Shown here: in pieces, positions 29,701 through 34,492 of the stretch
Position numbering within the stretch: position 1 is the stretch's first letter
How the letters are laid out: each line of letters opens with the position of its first letter
Assembly: GCA_902601345.1 (NCBI GenBank)
Contig: CACKMK010000005.1
Coordinates: 20,925 to 84,924, forward strand
DNA from: an uncultured Candidatus Poseidoniales archaeon
GTDB taxonomy: Archaea > Thermoplasmatota > Poseidoniia > Poseidoniales > Thalassarchaeaceae
Direction of reading: 5' to 3'
Length of the DNA: 64,000 nucleotides
Made by a program: the position numbers and the translations under genes
Notes under the pieces: model-generated
Databases searched by the model: none
Told to the model about the DNA's origin: nothing
What the model saw: the letters and a program-made list of their open reading frames with translations, nothing else

Positions 29701-29722
29701 CGAGTTCGAGCTGGAAGAGTGA
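20777..29722 (+). CDS. Giant surface protein: TSP3 repeats, transglutaminase-like domain, Ig-like repeats, DUF4129
   Basis: Start ATG 20777 is preferred to 20711 because it puts the signal peptide (SATLLALLFLISSTASIHF) near the N-terminus; about 2981 aa. Residues 50-750 carry calcium-binding TSP3 repeats of the form DSDGDGLPDGWE. A transglutaminase-like core follows with a full triad: Cys966 (GNCDEF), His1014 (RWAEVHL) and Asp1025 (DMGWIPFEACPP). About 1750 residues of repeated beta-sandwich domains come next (recurrent patterns GS-V-F-G-L-D and DG-W), rich in N-glycosylation sequons. One membrane helix (about 2831-2852) precedes a cytoplasmic DUF4129 domain. TGase plus DUF4129 is a known pairing in bacterial and archaeal membrane proteins; the size is unusual. 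It ends 1 bp before the convergent 151-aa gene. Confidence 0.82.
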   Translation: MRFVIANYEGNLESSKKRSATLLALLFLISSTASIHFSAVEVSATNNDQDADGLPYGIEFIINTQPQDWDSDNDGLPDGWEWQYGLDPLSSLGDNGSTGDPDSDGLTNLNEYLFGIPSGWDEPSTTNVLDNGVWWNGTIPVSNWDEESAMQVIQGSGSDGADEDPVGNICTDTFDNDHDGMVDSNDNDFDGDADCSSDDDDGDGEIDEDPNGWDTDGDGMPDGWEVANGLDPTSNSNQDGTYGDPDFDGLANIYEYVNPAWGTRNGSTFPPTQYFRPGPINMTITESPCNPVLSLGPGGCAIFTAEVDGITQTDPQNNDTDGDGLNDSFEGLVLLTDPTSPDTDGDGILDGIEYNGSYGDPAQGSDPRDNNTDGDHLDDGDEDLNGNGVIDTGETDPTRINDEGDFDGDGLQNWEENNSCTLWNVADTDGGGINDGDEGFPGQTDPCTSTFDLVFTVIAWDGEADTLTLNSTEGIDPDPVDWRGSPPMAYYISPNGTQTPFVYSSLESLFMRGVDVEPPAGSNTILITNGSWCWDASPNASNDPWCDDDYKDTDGDGLADWEELTATWGYLSDPTLFDTDGDGVNDLSEILNDTDPREPCDNLLDSDGDGLNNYFENSTGCSMIFGIGGNLTSDVWFTIWNIADSDSGGVDDGQEYLDGTNPQNNPDDDINPLDTDGDGIPDSIELDLGTDWLDPDSDGGGVPDGEECPEDFWELDCIGSPSDPFDPSDDIEENSLMFTATNTSDGLDPSLRHYWRWHTYDYYTGVSWGVNSTLVGNTQVMPEFSVEQGVADQSFWNHSGPLSWEIIFDEAGYIGPGRELIQPFNVVNYTTWADFTAGLNFSNYTRDVIVDSAVIEALYVNAPEVILTTEITDNSTAFDDSEYGKDLPQDFLDNGDFVINLTQDILDQSGAISAWDKINAIQDFLVNGNETISFLRNHYGSGRPDGMGSDSDISHWILNSSREGNCDEFTSVFVTMLRIAGMPARKVTGFAGGTWDGKAFNVYGKDFTRWAEVHLQTNQNQGELDMGWIPFEACPPMSEVTVNVESWGPNSIERNVSISEEIWVQGTLAFSENQTLVENVSLSLYLVEPESSDNVPGSAAIPEHVVASVSTDSNGSFNLTGLPQEVIQPGFGSLVILTSEKGYVGVQGITMAWLLNVSDNVSLSITNPIPVNQPMLGIGVNSSITGQLSWASSPFLDPSIRDDMQVVLNYSSQVDGEVSVTSGVSSGGYYEFLVPIDETEPLGLMDAAISFYGWHFDDLNNETPPSYHARPSNYSFKLNITLSPNLTVDLEAQSTNNSILEIGSNVYLNGTVLSRGPSPSPLNGTLILEMRRADISGPFVELSSWYLNNSSWGPNPGEFSITWPFSAAEVPIPAGPVDVRFQFDSDDLNANDQEQFSDTFGIRSFVVFDYELPFAIRGREYSVDVLLEDHTGSSFASFEGEYTLLFDGVLEWNQTDPDAGRVTPTFTPTWNMAPGDYDWNLSYAGSTWLSANSTSGVLRVRGLANATANLSSDWSVRGSTNWISGIAKDMILQNAVTQNNSSVLVQLLVPSDLPTTPGGFPAAPAIYNIANGWVDNLTGSYNLSFEIPSGIPSGVYEISVTLGFSSNPPDGGAYYNAADPTTIPIGVQTEFVVQTDQTSMIVTAGEQLELQATVTDVEDPSATLSGVELELYFDWGGPLQTILQSSTTSSEGIASFDATIPSSTPPGFYNIRIHAPDDVTDTLESPGAGRWLGNQSFANLTVQVGSTVEITFIPNQVTALQSFNLVGTVMDSADANRTVDGPVGINVFFLDEPDELLVENHTTDASGGFNVSVPTDVLGNGVTRGDRTVVVSVVNGSTPFYLTGNGNASILVMGVPQFTDTNPFINTIIDRGDSAIMTTRLIEFSNNEAPLSGFEVLVLFHDTWLDPSVTAADGSASFEFEIPHDHPLGLVNVTFVFNGSGDLNPAVQILNTITVRSPVSMLIDPIQANPLPGEPFNVTGSLTSSNGTGLSDTNGNPLNPTLIFSIDGESANFTVPSVVFNSDGTWSAQIRLDLSFPRGPHGIDISFTPQVTYFSAASAFTTFNSRGYTVLTIESPDDLDPDNRTIRGDTFDMSLSIIDNSGSPVSSATVVVEVDNITVWGGLTDSNGTASASILVKPDRDPGPMRVTATFSGISGPTGLLGDQTWTRVVVLAPTQLVLKEATSPSIAGSSVTFTGSLQDERGQMLKEEGNLSGGLIHLHIDGVDVGPAYTVFSNSTTGQWSITYQIPSDMDFGQHQARVEFLGGFSWVDPMGQGDSVNPEYYLGSTDSLAFNVTQPSQVVISTSPSEIDRTEVATVEGMLTDGVGRAIPDRDLVLSVDGQEITSISVNSNGSFVGLVPIPPDMPLGPVIIGVEFLGEDFILPSNSTVVFTVFAPVSVTIDDLGPVAVGDEMTVSGTVKDNLENGWLDSHTIEVFVDGVLIGITSSQQDGNWSLKWLVPESVEIGNHSISAIAPAQGFYRQGSTDSNFTVSYHTEISLQAEGSYATRGGYWNLSGRLFESDTGFEQGLEGREITVLLDGSDVETITTEEGGLFSLSHRVQYSLDRGSHNFTFLFQGEFLYLPAESQMEVFALSDVVIEMQPITNTIVRGDPSPSRSIMLQGLIREVGGDSEIFDNLSMSLAWGETELPMTSGPWGNPDTMNFQIRAKAQEFMTPGNNMITIIVESNQASFLNGGSKEIDILVMVEVDFEYSEIELSNGQRIIRGSVNATARDTGAPLEGLSLSASLANGSVTHFSVSKLTGADGVFEYEFKSMAPLPPLSSQSPPPEGWGVLAVLLMSDSDFIEPGSLALLPSSGVQIAYEKPEEASFLDRAAVAIVAIVVGAILVAIGAMAINTRRKSTIKELANIFGQTVEMLASGDEYRRAIFLCYENLCSVLTRRGFLRRNFETVREFEMAIRGALPISEASLVSLDRIFEEARYSSHVLGDAHRDNAQLALSSVVEEIKAMQDIPKRGPLEFELEE

Positions 29723-29723
29723 C

Positions 29724-30179
29724 TCAGTCCAACCTGATGGAGACGATATCCCCTTCCCACTTGGCTCCCTCTATTCTCATTCCTTCCGGTAGGCGGAATG
29801 ACCTGATCATCCCTCCGAAACTCCCAGCTGACATTATTCTGACTAGCTGAGCATCTCCGTCTTCTCTCGTGCCAATGGAGAATCCATCCCTCTGAACAGA
29901 GGGGAGGGGGATTCGGATATCATTGCCAGACCACTCGCCACCTATTTCCGATACGAACTCCCCTAGTGATGAGACTTCATCATTCAATGCTCTAGACTCT
30001 ATTTCCGAAACTACGGATGAGTGCATCTCTTGAACATCAGATAGGTGAGGCAGGCCCCTCATGAACTCCCGGTGCATGGACTCAGCATCGGTGTCAAGAC
30101 CGACCTTGAGATCCGCCAATCCACCGACCTCCTCTCTGATATCTTTGTCTGACTCGACATCTATGCTCGTCCACTCCAT
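29724..30179 (-). CDS. Alpha-crystallin/Hsp20-like small protein, divergent
   Basis: The 151-aa product is acidic. Its N-terminal 80 residues look helical (MHREFMRGLPHLSDVQEMHS). The C-terminal 70 residues resemble the second half of an alpha-crystallin domain: GFSIGTREDGDAQLV, then GGMIRSFRLPEGMRIEGAKW and EGDIVSIRL, which parallels the Hsp20 pattern of F-R-F-LP-G followed by A-x-x-x-G-x-L-x-I. A role as a holdase-type chaperone is possible but the similarity is weak and was judged by eye. It lies 40 bp downstream of the helicase and is convergent with the giant gene, almost touching it. Confidence 0.6.
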   Translation of the reverse strand: MEWTSIDVESDKDIREEVGGLADLKVGLDTDAESMHREFMRGLPHLSDVQEMHSSVVSEIESRALNDEVSSLGEFVSEIGGEWSGNDIRIPLPSVQRDGFSIGTREDGDAQLVRIMSAGSFGGMIRSFRLPEGMRIEGAKWEGDIVSIRLD

Positions 30180-30219
30180 GCAATGCCCAGATATCCGACC
30201 CGAATGAACCCATTGATGT

Positions 30220-32268
30220 TCACATCTGGAAGAACGAGTTTACTCTCTCAGCTGTCCTGGAAGGATTTGAAGTCTGCATCTTCTGCATTACTGGCATGCA
30301 CCTGCTGACTCTGTTTTCTAGAAGTCTTTTCTCCAGGAGGACTATTATCGCCCTATCCTCCTTCTTGCGAATGGGTCTTCCAAGTGCTTGCAATATGCTA
30401 TTCACTGCAGGTTGGAGGCTTGCGTATTTCCAAGCCCTGTCCCTGTCGAATTTCTTAGTGTAGTATTCCAATAGGGCATCCTGTCTGGCACTTGGGGGCG
30501 GAAGCGGCAGTCCTACACAGACCAATGCACTCAGGACATTGTCAGAGTAATCAACCCCTTCGGACAACTTCCCGCTTAGAACCCCGAAGAGAGCAGAACC
30601 TCCCATGTCCTTGTACTGGTATAGCCTAGAGATTAAACCCTCAACCCCTCTTTTACTCATCCTCTGCTCTTCCTTAATTAGTCGACCTGTTTTTGAGTTC
30701 CAGTTATCTTTGAAGTGATCATAGATTGTATCTAGCATAGAATAACTCGGTGCAAAAATTGCTACATTTCCCTCTGTATTATCTATTACTGATTTGATGT
30801 GCTCAAGTATGGAACTCATACTCCTTTCCCGTTCGGAATATTTCGTAGTTACATCGCTGGCAATCATCACAGGCCTATTGCCCAAGGGGAAACCAGATGG
30901 ATAATTCTTGCAAATTGATCGATTTTCTGGAACTCTCAGAATATCAACGTACATTTCTGGAGGGAACAGAGTTCCTGACATTAGTATTGAACCCGGACTC
31001 TGCTCAAAGATTGGCCCAGATACAACCCCAGGGTCGAGTAAGTGCGTTGTTACTCTTGGTTCTCCTATGATTTCGTCGAATACCAATGCCAATGCCGAGT
31101 CATTTCTATATCTAACACATATCTCGAGAATCTCTGCCAGTTTGGTGCATTGATTCTCATTCGCCTCCTCCTCCAAATCCTCATCTTCTGCGACCACCAC
31201 TGCCAATAATCGTGAAATCATCGTAAGAACTCTTGAAATTGGATCTTCAGAATCATCTTCTATTATTCCTTGAACAGCGGATGAGACAACATCCAGGAAA
31301 TCTTGCGTATCTATCCTTATGTCATCTCCCTTTGACTTATTATTCTCTAGCTGTTTTACCTCGAACCACTTTCTTAGTCCTGGATCACTTTTCAATGCTG
31401 AAATCTGCTTCTCCAGTTTTCTGGCCTCACCTAGTGCCCTGGACTCTGGAATATCGAGAGCATCCTCTTTCTTCTCTAGCTCCTCCTTATACTCCTGACA
31501 GTCAGCATGGGCCCTTTGGAAGACCTTTTGTGTTATTCTTCTTTCGAGTCCACTCCTAATCCGATCTGGTAGATTATGCGCTTCGTCTACAACAAGTATT
31601 GTATTTCCCAGGTCCACTCCCATTACGGGTAGCGAAGCCTCCCTGACTCCTTCTACGAAAACATGGTTGTAGTCGCAAACGATAATGTTCGTCGATCTGG
31701 CTACATCTCTGGCCGTAGCCCAAGCACAAACGCCATTCCTTTCAGCGTATTTCAGGATTTGATCTACGTGCCTAGGCTCTGAGTGGATATAATCTTCTAA
31801 GTCCGATCTAAGAGACCTTCTTTCAGACTCTGTTACCCCAGGTTCACAATTGCACTTCCCTGTAGATTTGTCAATAATCTTGCACATTCCTTCTCTTCCA
31901 ATAATGTCGACTAACCTCATTTTCGAGAATTCCTGCGACATCCTTCTGTTGATCTCCCTGATTGTATCCACTACAATCCTATGCTGCGACTGTCGTCCTG
32001 TGAGGAAAAGTATCTTCGGTGTCTCAGAACCAGTGCTGTAAAGGTTAGCCACCTTGAGCGCGGACGCTAGTGCTGCAGCCGTCTTCCCAATCCCCGTTGG
32101 GGCCGCAGCAAGTAGGAAATGACCGTCTTTCAGTGCGTTTATTCCGTCTGCTATCATCTCTTTCTGCGATTCTCTTGGAGACTCATGCGCGAAGAACAGG
32201 TCGTCATTCTCCAACTCTCCCTCCGACATGGAATTCTTCTGGAGAATTGACCGTCCATAAGTTTGCAT
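30220..32268 (-). CDS. XPD/Rad3-family DNA helicase with Fe-S cluster
   Basis: A superfamily 2, 5'-to-3' DNA helicase related to eukaryotic XPD (nucleotide excision repair). Motif I is AAAPTGIGKTAAALASAL; motif II is VVDEAHNLPDRI (DEAH). Four cysteines between motifs Ia and II (GREGMC, GKCNC, NGVCAW) match the XPD iron-sulfur domain. Late motifs are VAIFAPSYSML, GKLSEGVDY and QALGRPIRKKEDRA (motif VI). Length about 680 aa is near archaeal XPD. The ORF track begins with TTG 32274; ATG 32268 lies two codons later, and ATG 32229 (MSEGELENDD) is also possible. Confidence 0.93.
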   Translation of the reverse strand: MQTYGRSILQKNSMSEGELENDDLFFAHESPRESQKEMIADGINALKDGHFLLAAAPTGIGKTAAALASALKVANLYSTGSETPKILFLTGRQSQHRIVVDTIREINRRMSQEFSKMRLVDIIGREGMCKIIDKSTGKCNCEPGVTESERRSLRSDLEDYIHSEPRHVDQILKYAERNGVCAWATARDVARSTNIIVCDYNHVFVEGVREASLPVMGVDLGNTILVVDEAHNLPDRIRSGLERRITQKVFQRAHADCQEYKEELEKKEDALDIPESRALGEARKLEKQISALKSDPGLRKWFEVKQLENNKSKGDDIRIDTQDFLDVVSSAVQGIIEDDSEDPISRVLTMISRLLAVVVAEDEDLEEEANENQCTKLAEILEICVRYRNDSALALVFDEIIGEPRVTTHLLDPGVVSGPIFEQSPGSILMSGTLFPPEMYVDILRVPENRSICKNYPSGFPLGNRPVMIASDVTTKYSERERSMSSILEHIKSVIDNTEGNVAIFAPSYSMLDTIYDHFKDNWNSKTGRLIKEEQRMSKRGVEGLISRLYQYKDMGGSALFGVLSGKLSEGVDYSDNVLSALVCVGLPLPPPSARQDALLEYYTKKFDRDRAWKYASLQPAVNSILQALGRPIRKKEDRAIIVLLEKRLLENRVSRCMPVMQKMQTSNPSRTAERVNSFFQM

Positions 32269-32305
32269 CCCCAATCAGCATTTCATCTGGGCAGAGTGGG
32301 GTTGC

Positions 32306-32324
32306 CCCGCACGAGGCGTGCGGG
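32306..32324 (-). terminator. GC-rich hairpin downstream of the small basic ORF
   Basis: CCCGCACG-AGG-CGTGCGGG is a perfect 8-bp stem with a 3-base loop. It lies 19 bp past the stop codon of the 64-aa ORF and about 38 bp before the helicase start on the same strand. It could limit transcription between them; archaeal termination normally depends on T-rich tracts, which are absent, so the role is open. Confidence 0.4.
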
Positions 32325-32343
32325 ACGGTGTGTGTGTTGAGTT

Positions 32344-32538
32344 CTATCTTTGTTCTGCTTTCCTTTGCGTTCGAGGGGCATCTTTGGAGTCATATCCGAC
32401 TGCGTTGCTTAGCCTCCTGGCCCTATCTCTGATCCTCCTCAGACCGGTCTCGAACCTACCGGTTCCGTTTGATTTGTGGTTGGGGGAGCGGACGTGCCGC
32501 TCCCCCGATTTCTGTACGTGCATCCCAACATCGTCCAT
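32344..32538 (-). CDS. Small basic protein co-transcribed with the RHH regulator (64 aa)
   Basis: The ORF track starts this frame inside the RHH gene at 32592, but ATG 32538 lies only 13 bp after the RHH stop and is preceded by GGAGTG with suitable spacing, so I take it as the start. The product (MDDVGMHVQKSGERHVRSPN, then FETGLRRIRDRARRLSNAVG and a lysine/arginine-rich end) is strongly basic and resembles no family known to me. Its middle coincides with a 10-bp perfect hairpin. Position after an RHH protein recalls toxin-antitoxin pairs or small nucleic-acid-binding partners, but no toxin motif is visible. A structured RNA is the alternative. Confidence 0.5.
   Translation of the reverse strand: MDDVGMHVQKSGERHVRSPNHKSNGTGRFETGLRRIRDRARRLSNAVGYDSKDAPRTQRKAEQR
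32482..32506. other. Perfect 10-bp hairpin
   Basis: GGGGGAGCGG-ACGTG-CCGCTCCCCC can fold with a 5-base loop. It falls inside the small basic ORF. An ACCGGT-N9-ACCGGT inverted repeat lies about 25 bp away at about 32441-32461. Two such elements in a 195-bp gene hint at an RNA-level function, either in the mRNA or as a separate RNA. Confidence 0.45.
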
Positions 32539-32551
32539 ATCTCTCTCACTC

Positions 32552-32917
32552 CTAAATGTTTGAATCTTCATCATGTCTGGAGCGCAACTCATCCATGCGT
32601 CTCCTCAATAGGTCCACAACAGTGGCCCCCTCGACCATCTCCTTTCGGATCATTTCCCTAGCAGATTGCCTCAGGACTACATCCGCTGACTCCCCGATTA
32701 TCTTGCAGTAGTCTCTGAGCCTGATAGTAAGATCCGGACCTAAGTCGACCTCTATCCTATCTCCCTTGCCAGGAAGTGGATTGGAAAGCATCCTCCGGAC
32801 AGCCTCTCGGATTACATCAGACCTGTTCCTCATGCCATCGAAACCAACCAGCCTGTCTAACTCCAGGAGGTGATCCTCTGGTATCCTTAGCGAGACCATT
32901 GGACTGTTGCCGGCCAC
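32552..32917 (-). CDS. Ribbon-helix-helix (CopG/NikR-like) regulator, apparently duplicated
   Basis: The 121-aa product opens with a typical RHH unit: a beta strand (MVSLRIPEDHLLELDRL) then two helices ending NRSDVIREAVRRML. Residues about 53-95 look like a second RHH unit (IEVDLGPDLTIRLRDYCKII then SADVVLRQSAREMI), so one chain may supply both halves of the DNA-binding ribbon. The remaining tail is basic and helical. No NikR-type C-terminal nickel (ACT) domain follows. The start is GTG 32917, backed by AGGAGGGG with 7-base spacing. Just upstream lies an array of four (C/T)AATT(G/A) sites spaced 11 bp, a likely autoregulatory operator. The target regulon is unknown; the divergent HD gene is an obvious candidate. 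Confidence 0.8.
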   Translation of the reverse strand: MAGNSPMVSLRIPEDHLLELDRLVGFDGMRNRSDVIREAVRRMLSNPLPGKGDRIEVDLGPDLTIRLRDYCKIIGESADVVLRQSAREMIRKEMVEGATVVDLLRRRMDELRSRHDEDSNI

Positions 32918-32959
32918 CTACTTGCCCCTCCTGAAACTGTGAGAGGAGCGTACAGGATA

Positions 32960-32998
32960 TAATTGTATTGCAATTGAAATGCAATTGAATTACAATTA
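32960..32998. promoter_or_regulatory. Operator-like array: four AATT-core half-sites at exact 11-bp spacing
   Basis: TAATTG (32960), CAATTG (32971), CAATTG (32982) and CAATTA (32993) repeat every 11 bp, so AATTG-N5-CAATT occurs three times in overlap. This places all sites on one face of the helix. The array lies 43 bp upstream of the RHH start codon and about 80 bp upstream of the divergent HD gene, the position expected for an autoregulated RHH operator. Confidence 0.65.
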
Positions 32999-33004
32999 GA
33001 CTTT

Positions 33005-33025
33005 ATTGAAATGTCCCGTTTCAAT
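33005..33025. promoter_or_regulatory. Inverted repeat ATTGAAA-N7-TTTCAAT
   Basis: A perfect 7-bp inverted repeat with spacer TGTCCCG lies 53 bp before the HD gene start and 6 bp beyond the RHH-side array. It is distinct in sequence and could be a second regulator's site or part of the HD promoter. Confidence 0.4.
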
Positions 33026-33077
33026 CCGGCAACGTGCGATTCAAGACACATGACTGCTGGGCATTCTCTGTGATACT

Positions 33078-34394
33078 GTGAAAGTCATCAACGATGCAAT
33101 CCACGGCCAATTCAAATTGGATGGTGTGACAAAGGATCTTCTTTCAACGCCGGAGATGAATAAACTCAGTCACATCAAGCAGTTGGGGCTCGCTCATTTG
33201 GTATTCCCGGGCGCGCATCACACTCGGTTTGAACACTCGTTGGGAGCCTCTCACATTGCGGGAAGGATGGCAGAATCCCTTTCAATGGACGATTTAAACA
33301 AGGATACCCTACAAGTTGCAGCCATGTTGCACGATGTCGGGCATGGCCCGTACTCGCACACTCTGGAACATATCCTCGCGGATAGAGGGGGCCTTGATCA
33401 CATGGAGGTCACCAAGGGCATAATCCTCGGCGAATATGATGTCATAGTCGAGGGTGAAGGGGAATCCCTAGATGATAGGAAATCGATTCCTGAGATATTG
33501 GAGGATAGAGGTCTAGATCCAAAAATCGTTTCTTCGCTGATCACTGGTCCCGATGCGTCCGGAACCGAGAGGTCCTTGCTGAGCTGGTCAGAGGGGCAAT
33601 CCGATTTCTCTGGAGAGGATAGGACCCTTGCCCTCCTCATACATGGTCCTGTGGATTGCGATCAACTGGACTATCTTCTCAGAGATTCCCACTTTACTGG
33701 AGTCAAGCATGGAGTAGTGGACCATAATCGGCTCATAGAGTGCCTGAGAAGTCAGAGCGGCGACATTGTTGTAGAACAAGGGGGACTATCTTCTCTGGAA
33801 GGGATGCTTGTTGCCAGAGGGCTGATGTACAGTGCTGTTTACTTCCACAGAGTCACCAGAGTTACAGAAGTGATGCTTTCAAGAGCGGTCGAGCGAGCGG
33901 GAGATAATCTCCCTGACTCCTTGGACCTCCAGAGGAGAGTGGATGCCGAGATATGGGCAGAATTGGACAAGGTCGGGGGATTCTCGAGAGATATGGTTAC
34001 TAGACTCAAGTACAGGAATCTTCTGAAAGTCTGCCTAAGCAGGAGGAAGGAAGATATGACCCAAGAGCAGGTAGAAAGGCTGGCAAAGGCGGCAGATAAC
34101 CTGGCAGAAAGAAGGGAGTTGGAGGACGATATTGCATACCGGGCTGGTCTAGAGCCTGGATATGTGGCGATTGACGTTCCTAGCGTGAAACTCTTACTCT
34201 CCGAGCCACGAATGGCCCAAGTGGATGTTAAGATCCTAGGGGATGACGGAAAAACAAGGTGGCTCAAGGAGGTAACTCCTATGGCCGAGGCTCTCAGGAG
34301 GAGGCAGGTAAGCCAAGAGGCAGTATATGTGATGACAACATCTGGAAACGAGCGCAGAGTATCGGAAATCGCTCAAAAGATACTGTTCGAATAA
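33078..34394 (+). CDS. HD-superfamily phosphohydrolase (COG1078/SAMHD1-like)
   Basis: The 438-aa protein has the HD-domain metal motif in order: HHTRFEHSLGASHI (His), VAAMLHDVGHGPYSHTLEH (HD), and LDYLLRDSHFTGV (Asp). The opening VINDAIHGQFKLDG and ISHLKQLG-like block LSHIKQLGLAHLVFPGA are hallmarks of the COG1078 dNTPase-like group, related to SAMHD1 and dGTPases, which remove triphosphate from nucleotides. The substrate here is not known. The start is GTG 33078 with no clear SD. It is divergent from the RHH regulator across a 160-bp region full of operator-like repeats, so its expression may respond to that regulator. Confidence 0.85.
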   Translation: MKVINDAIHGQFKLDGVTKDLLSTPEMNKLSHIKQLGLAHLVFPGAHHTRFEHSLGASHIAGRMAESLSMDDLNKDTLQVAAMLHDVGHGPYSHTLEHILADRGGLDHMEVTKGIILGEYDVIVEGEGESLDDRKSIPEILEDRGLDPKIVSSLITGPDASGTERSLLSWSEGQSDFSGEDRTLALLIHGPVDCDQLDYLLRDSHFTGVKHGVVDHNRLIECLRSQSGDIVVEQGGLSSLEGMLVARGLMYSAVYFHRVTRVTEVMLSRAVERAGDNLPDSLDLQRRVDAEIWAELDKVGGFSRDMVTRLKYRNLLKVCLSRRKEDMTQEQVERLAKAADNLAERRELEDDIAYRAGLEPGYVAIDVPSVKLLLSEPRMAQVDVKILGDDGKTRWLKEVTPMAEALRRRQVSQEAVYVMTTSGNERRVSEIAQKILFE

Positions 34395-34492
34395 CCTCTC
34401 CATCCCTGTTAAGCTACTTGGAACATTGAAAAGGGGAACATACGCAGGGGCGCACGCCCGACATCAGGGTCAACATAATCGTTGGTGACCAA

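Noticed and set aside
32275-32551. SRP RNA or RNase P RNA
   Set aside because: Hairpins suggested a structured RNA, but the SRP helix-8 signature and the RNase P GAGGAAAGTCC core are absent on both strands.
32960-33025. CRISPR-like or tandem repeat array
   Set aside because: Units are only 11 bp, all within 39 bp in a divergent promoter, with no spacers; an operator is the better reading.
34430-34492. GC-rich palindrome GGGCGCACGCCC before gdhA
   Set aside because: Stem of only 4-5 bp with a very short loop and no recurrence; not distinguishable from chance.
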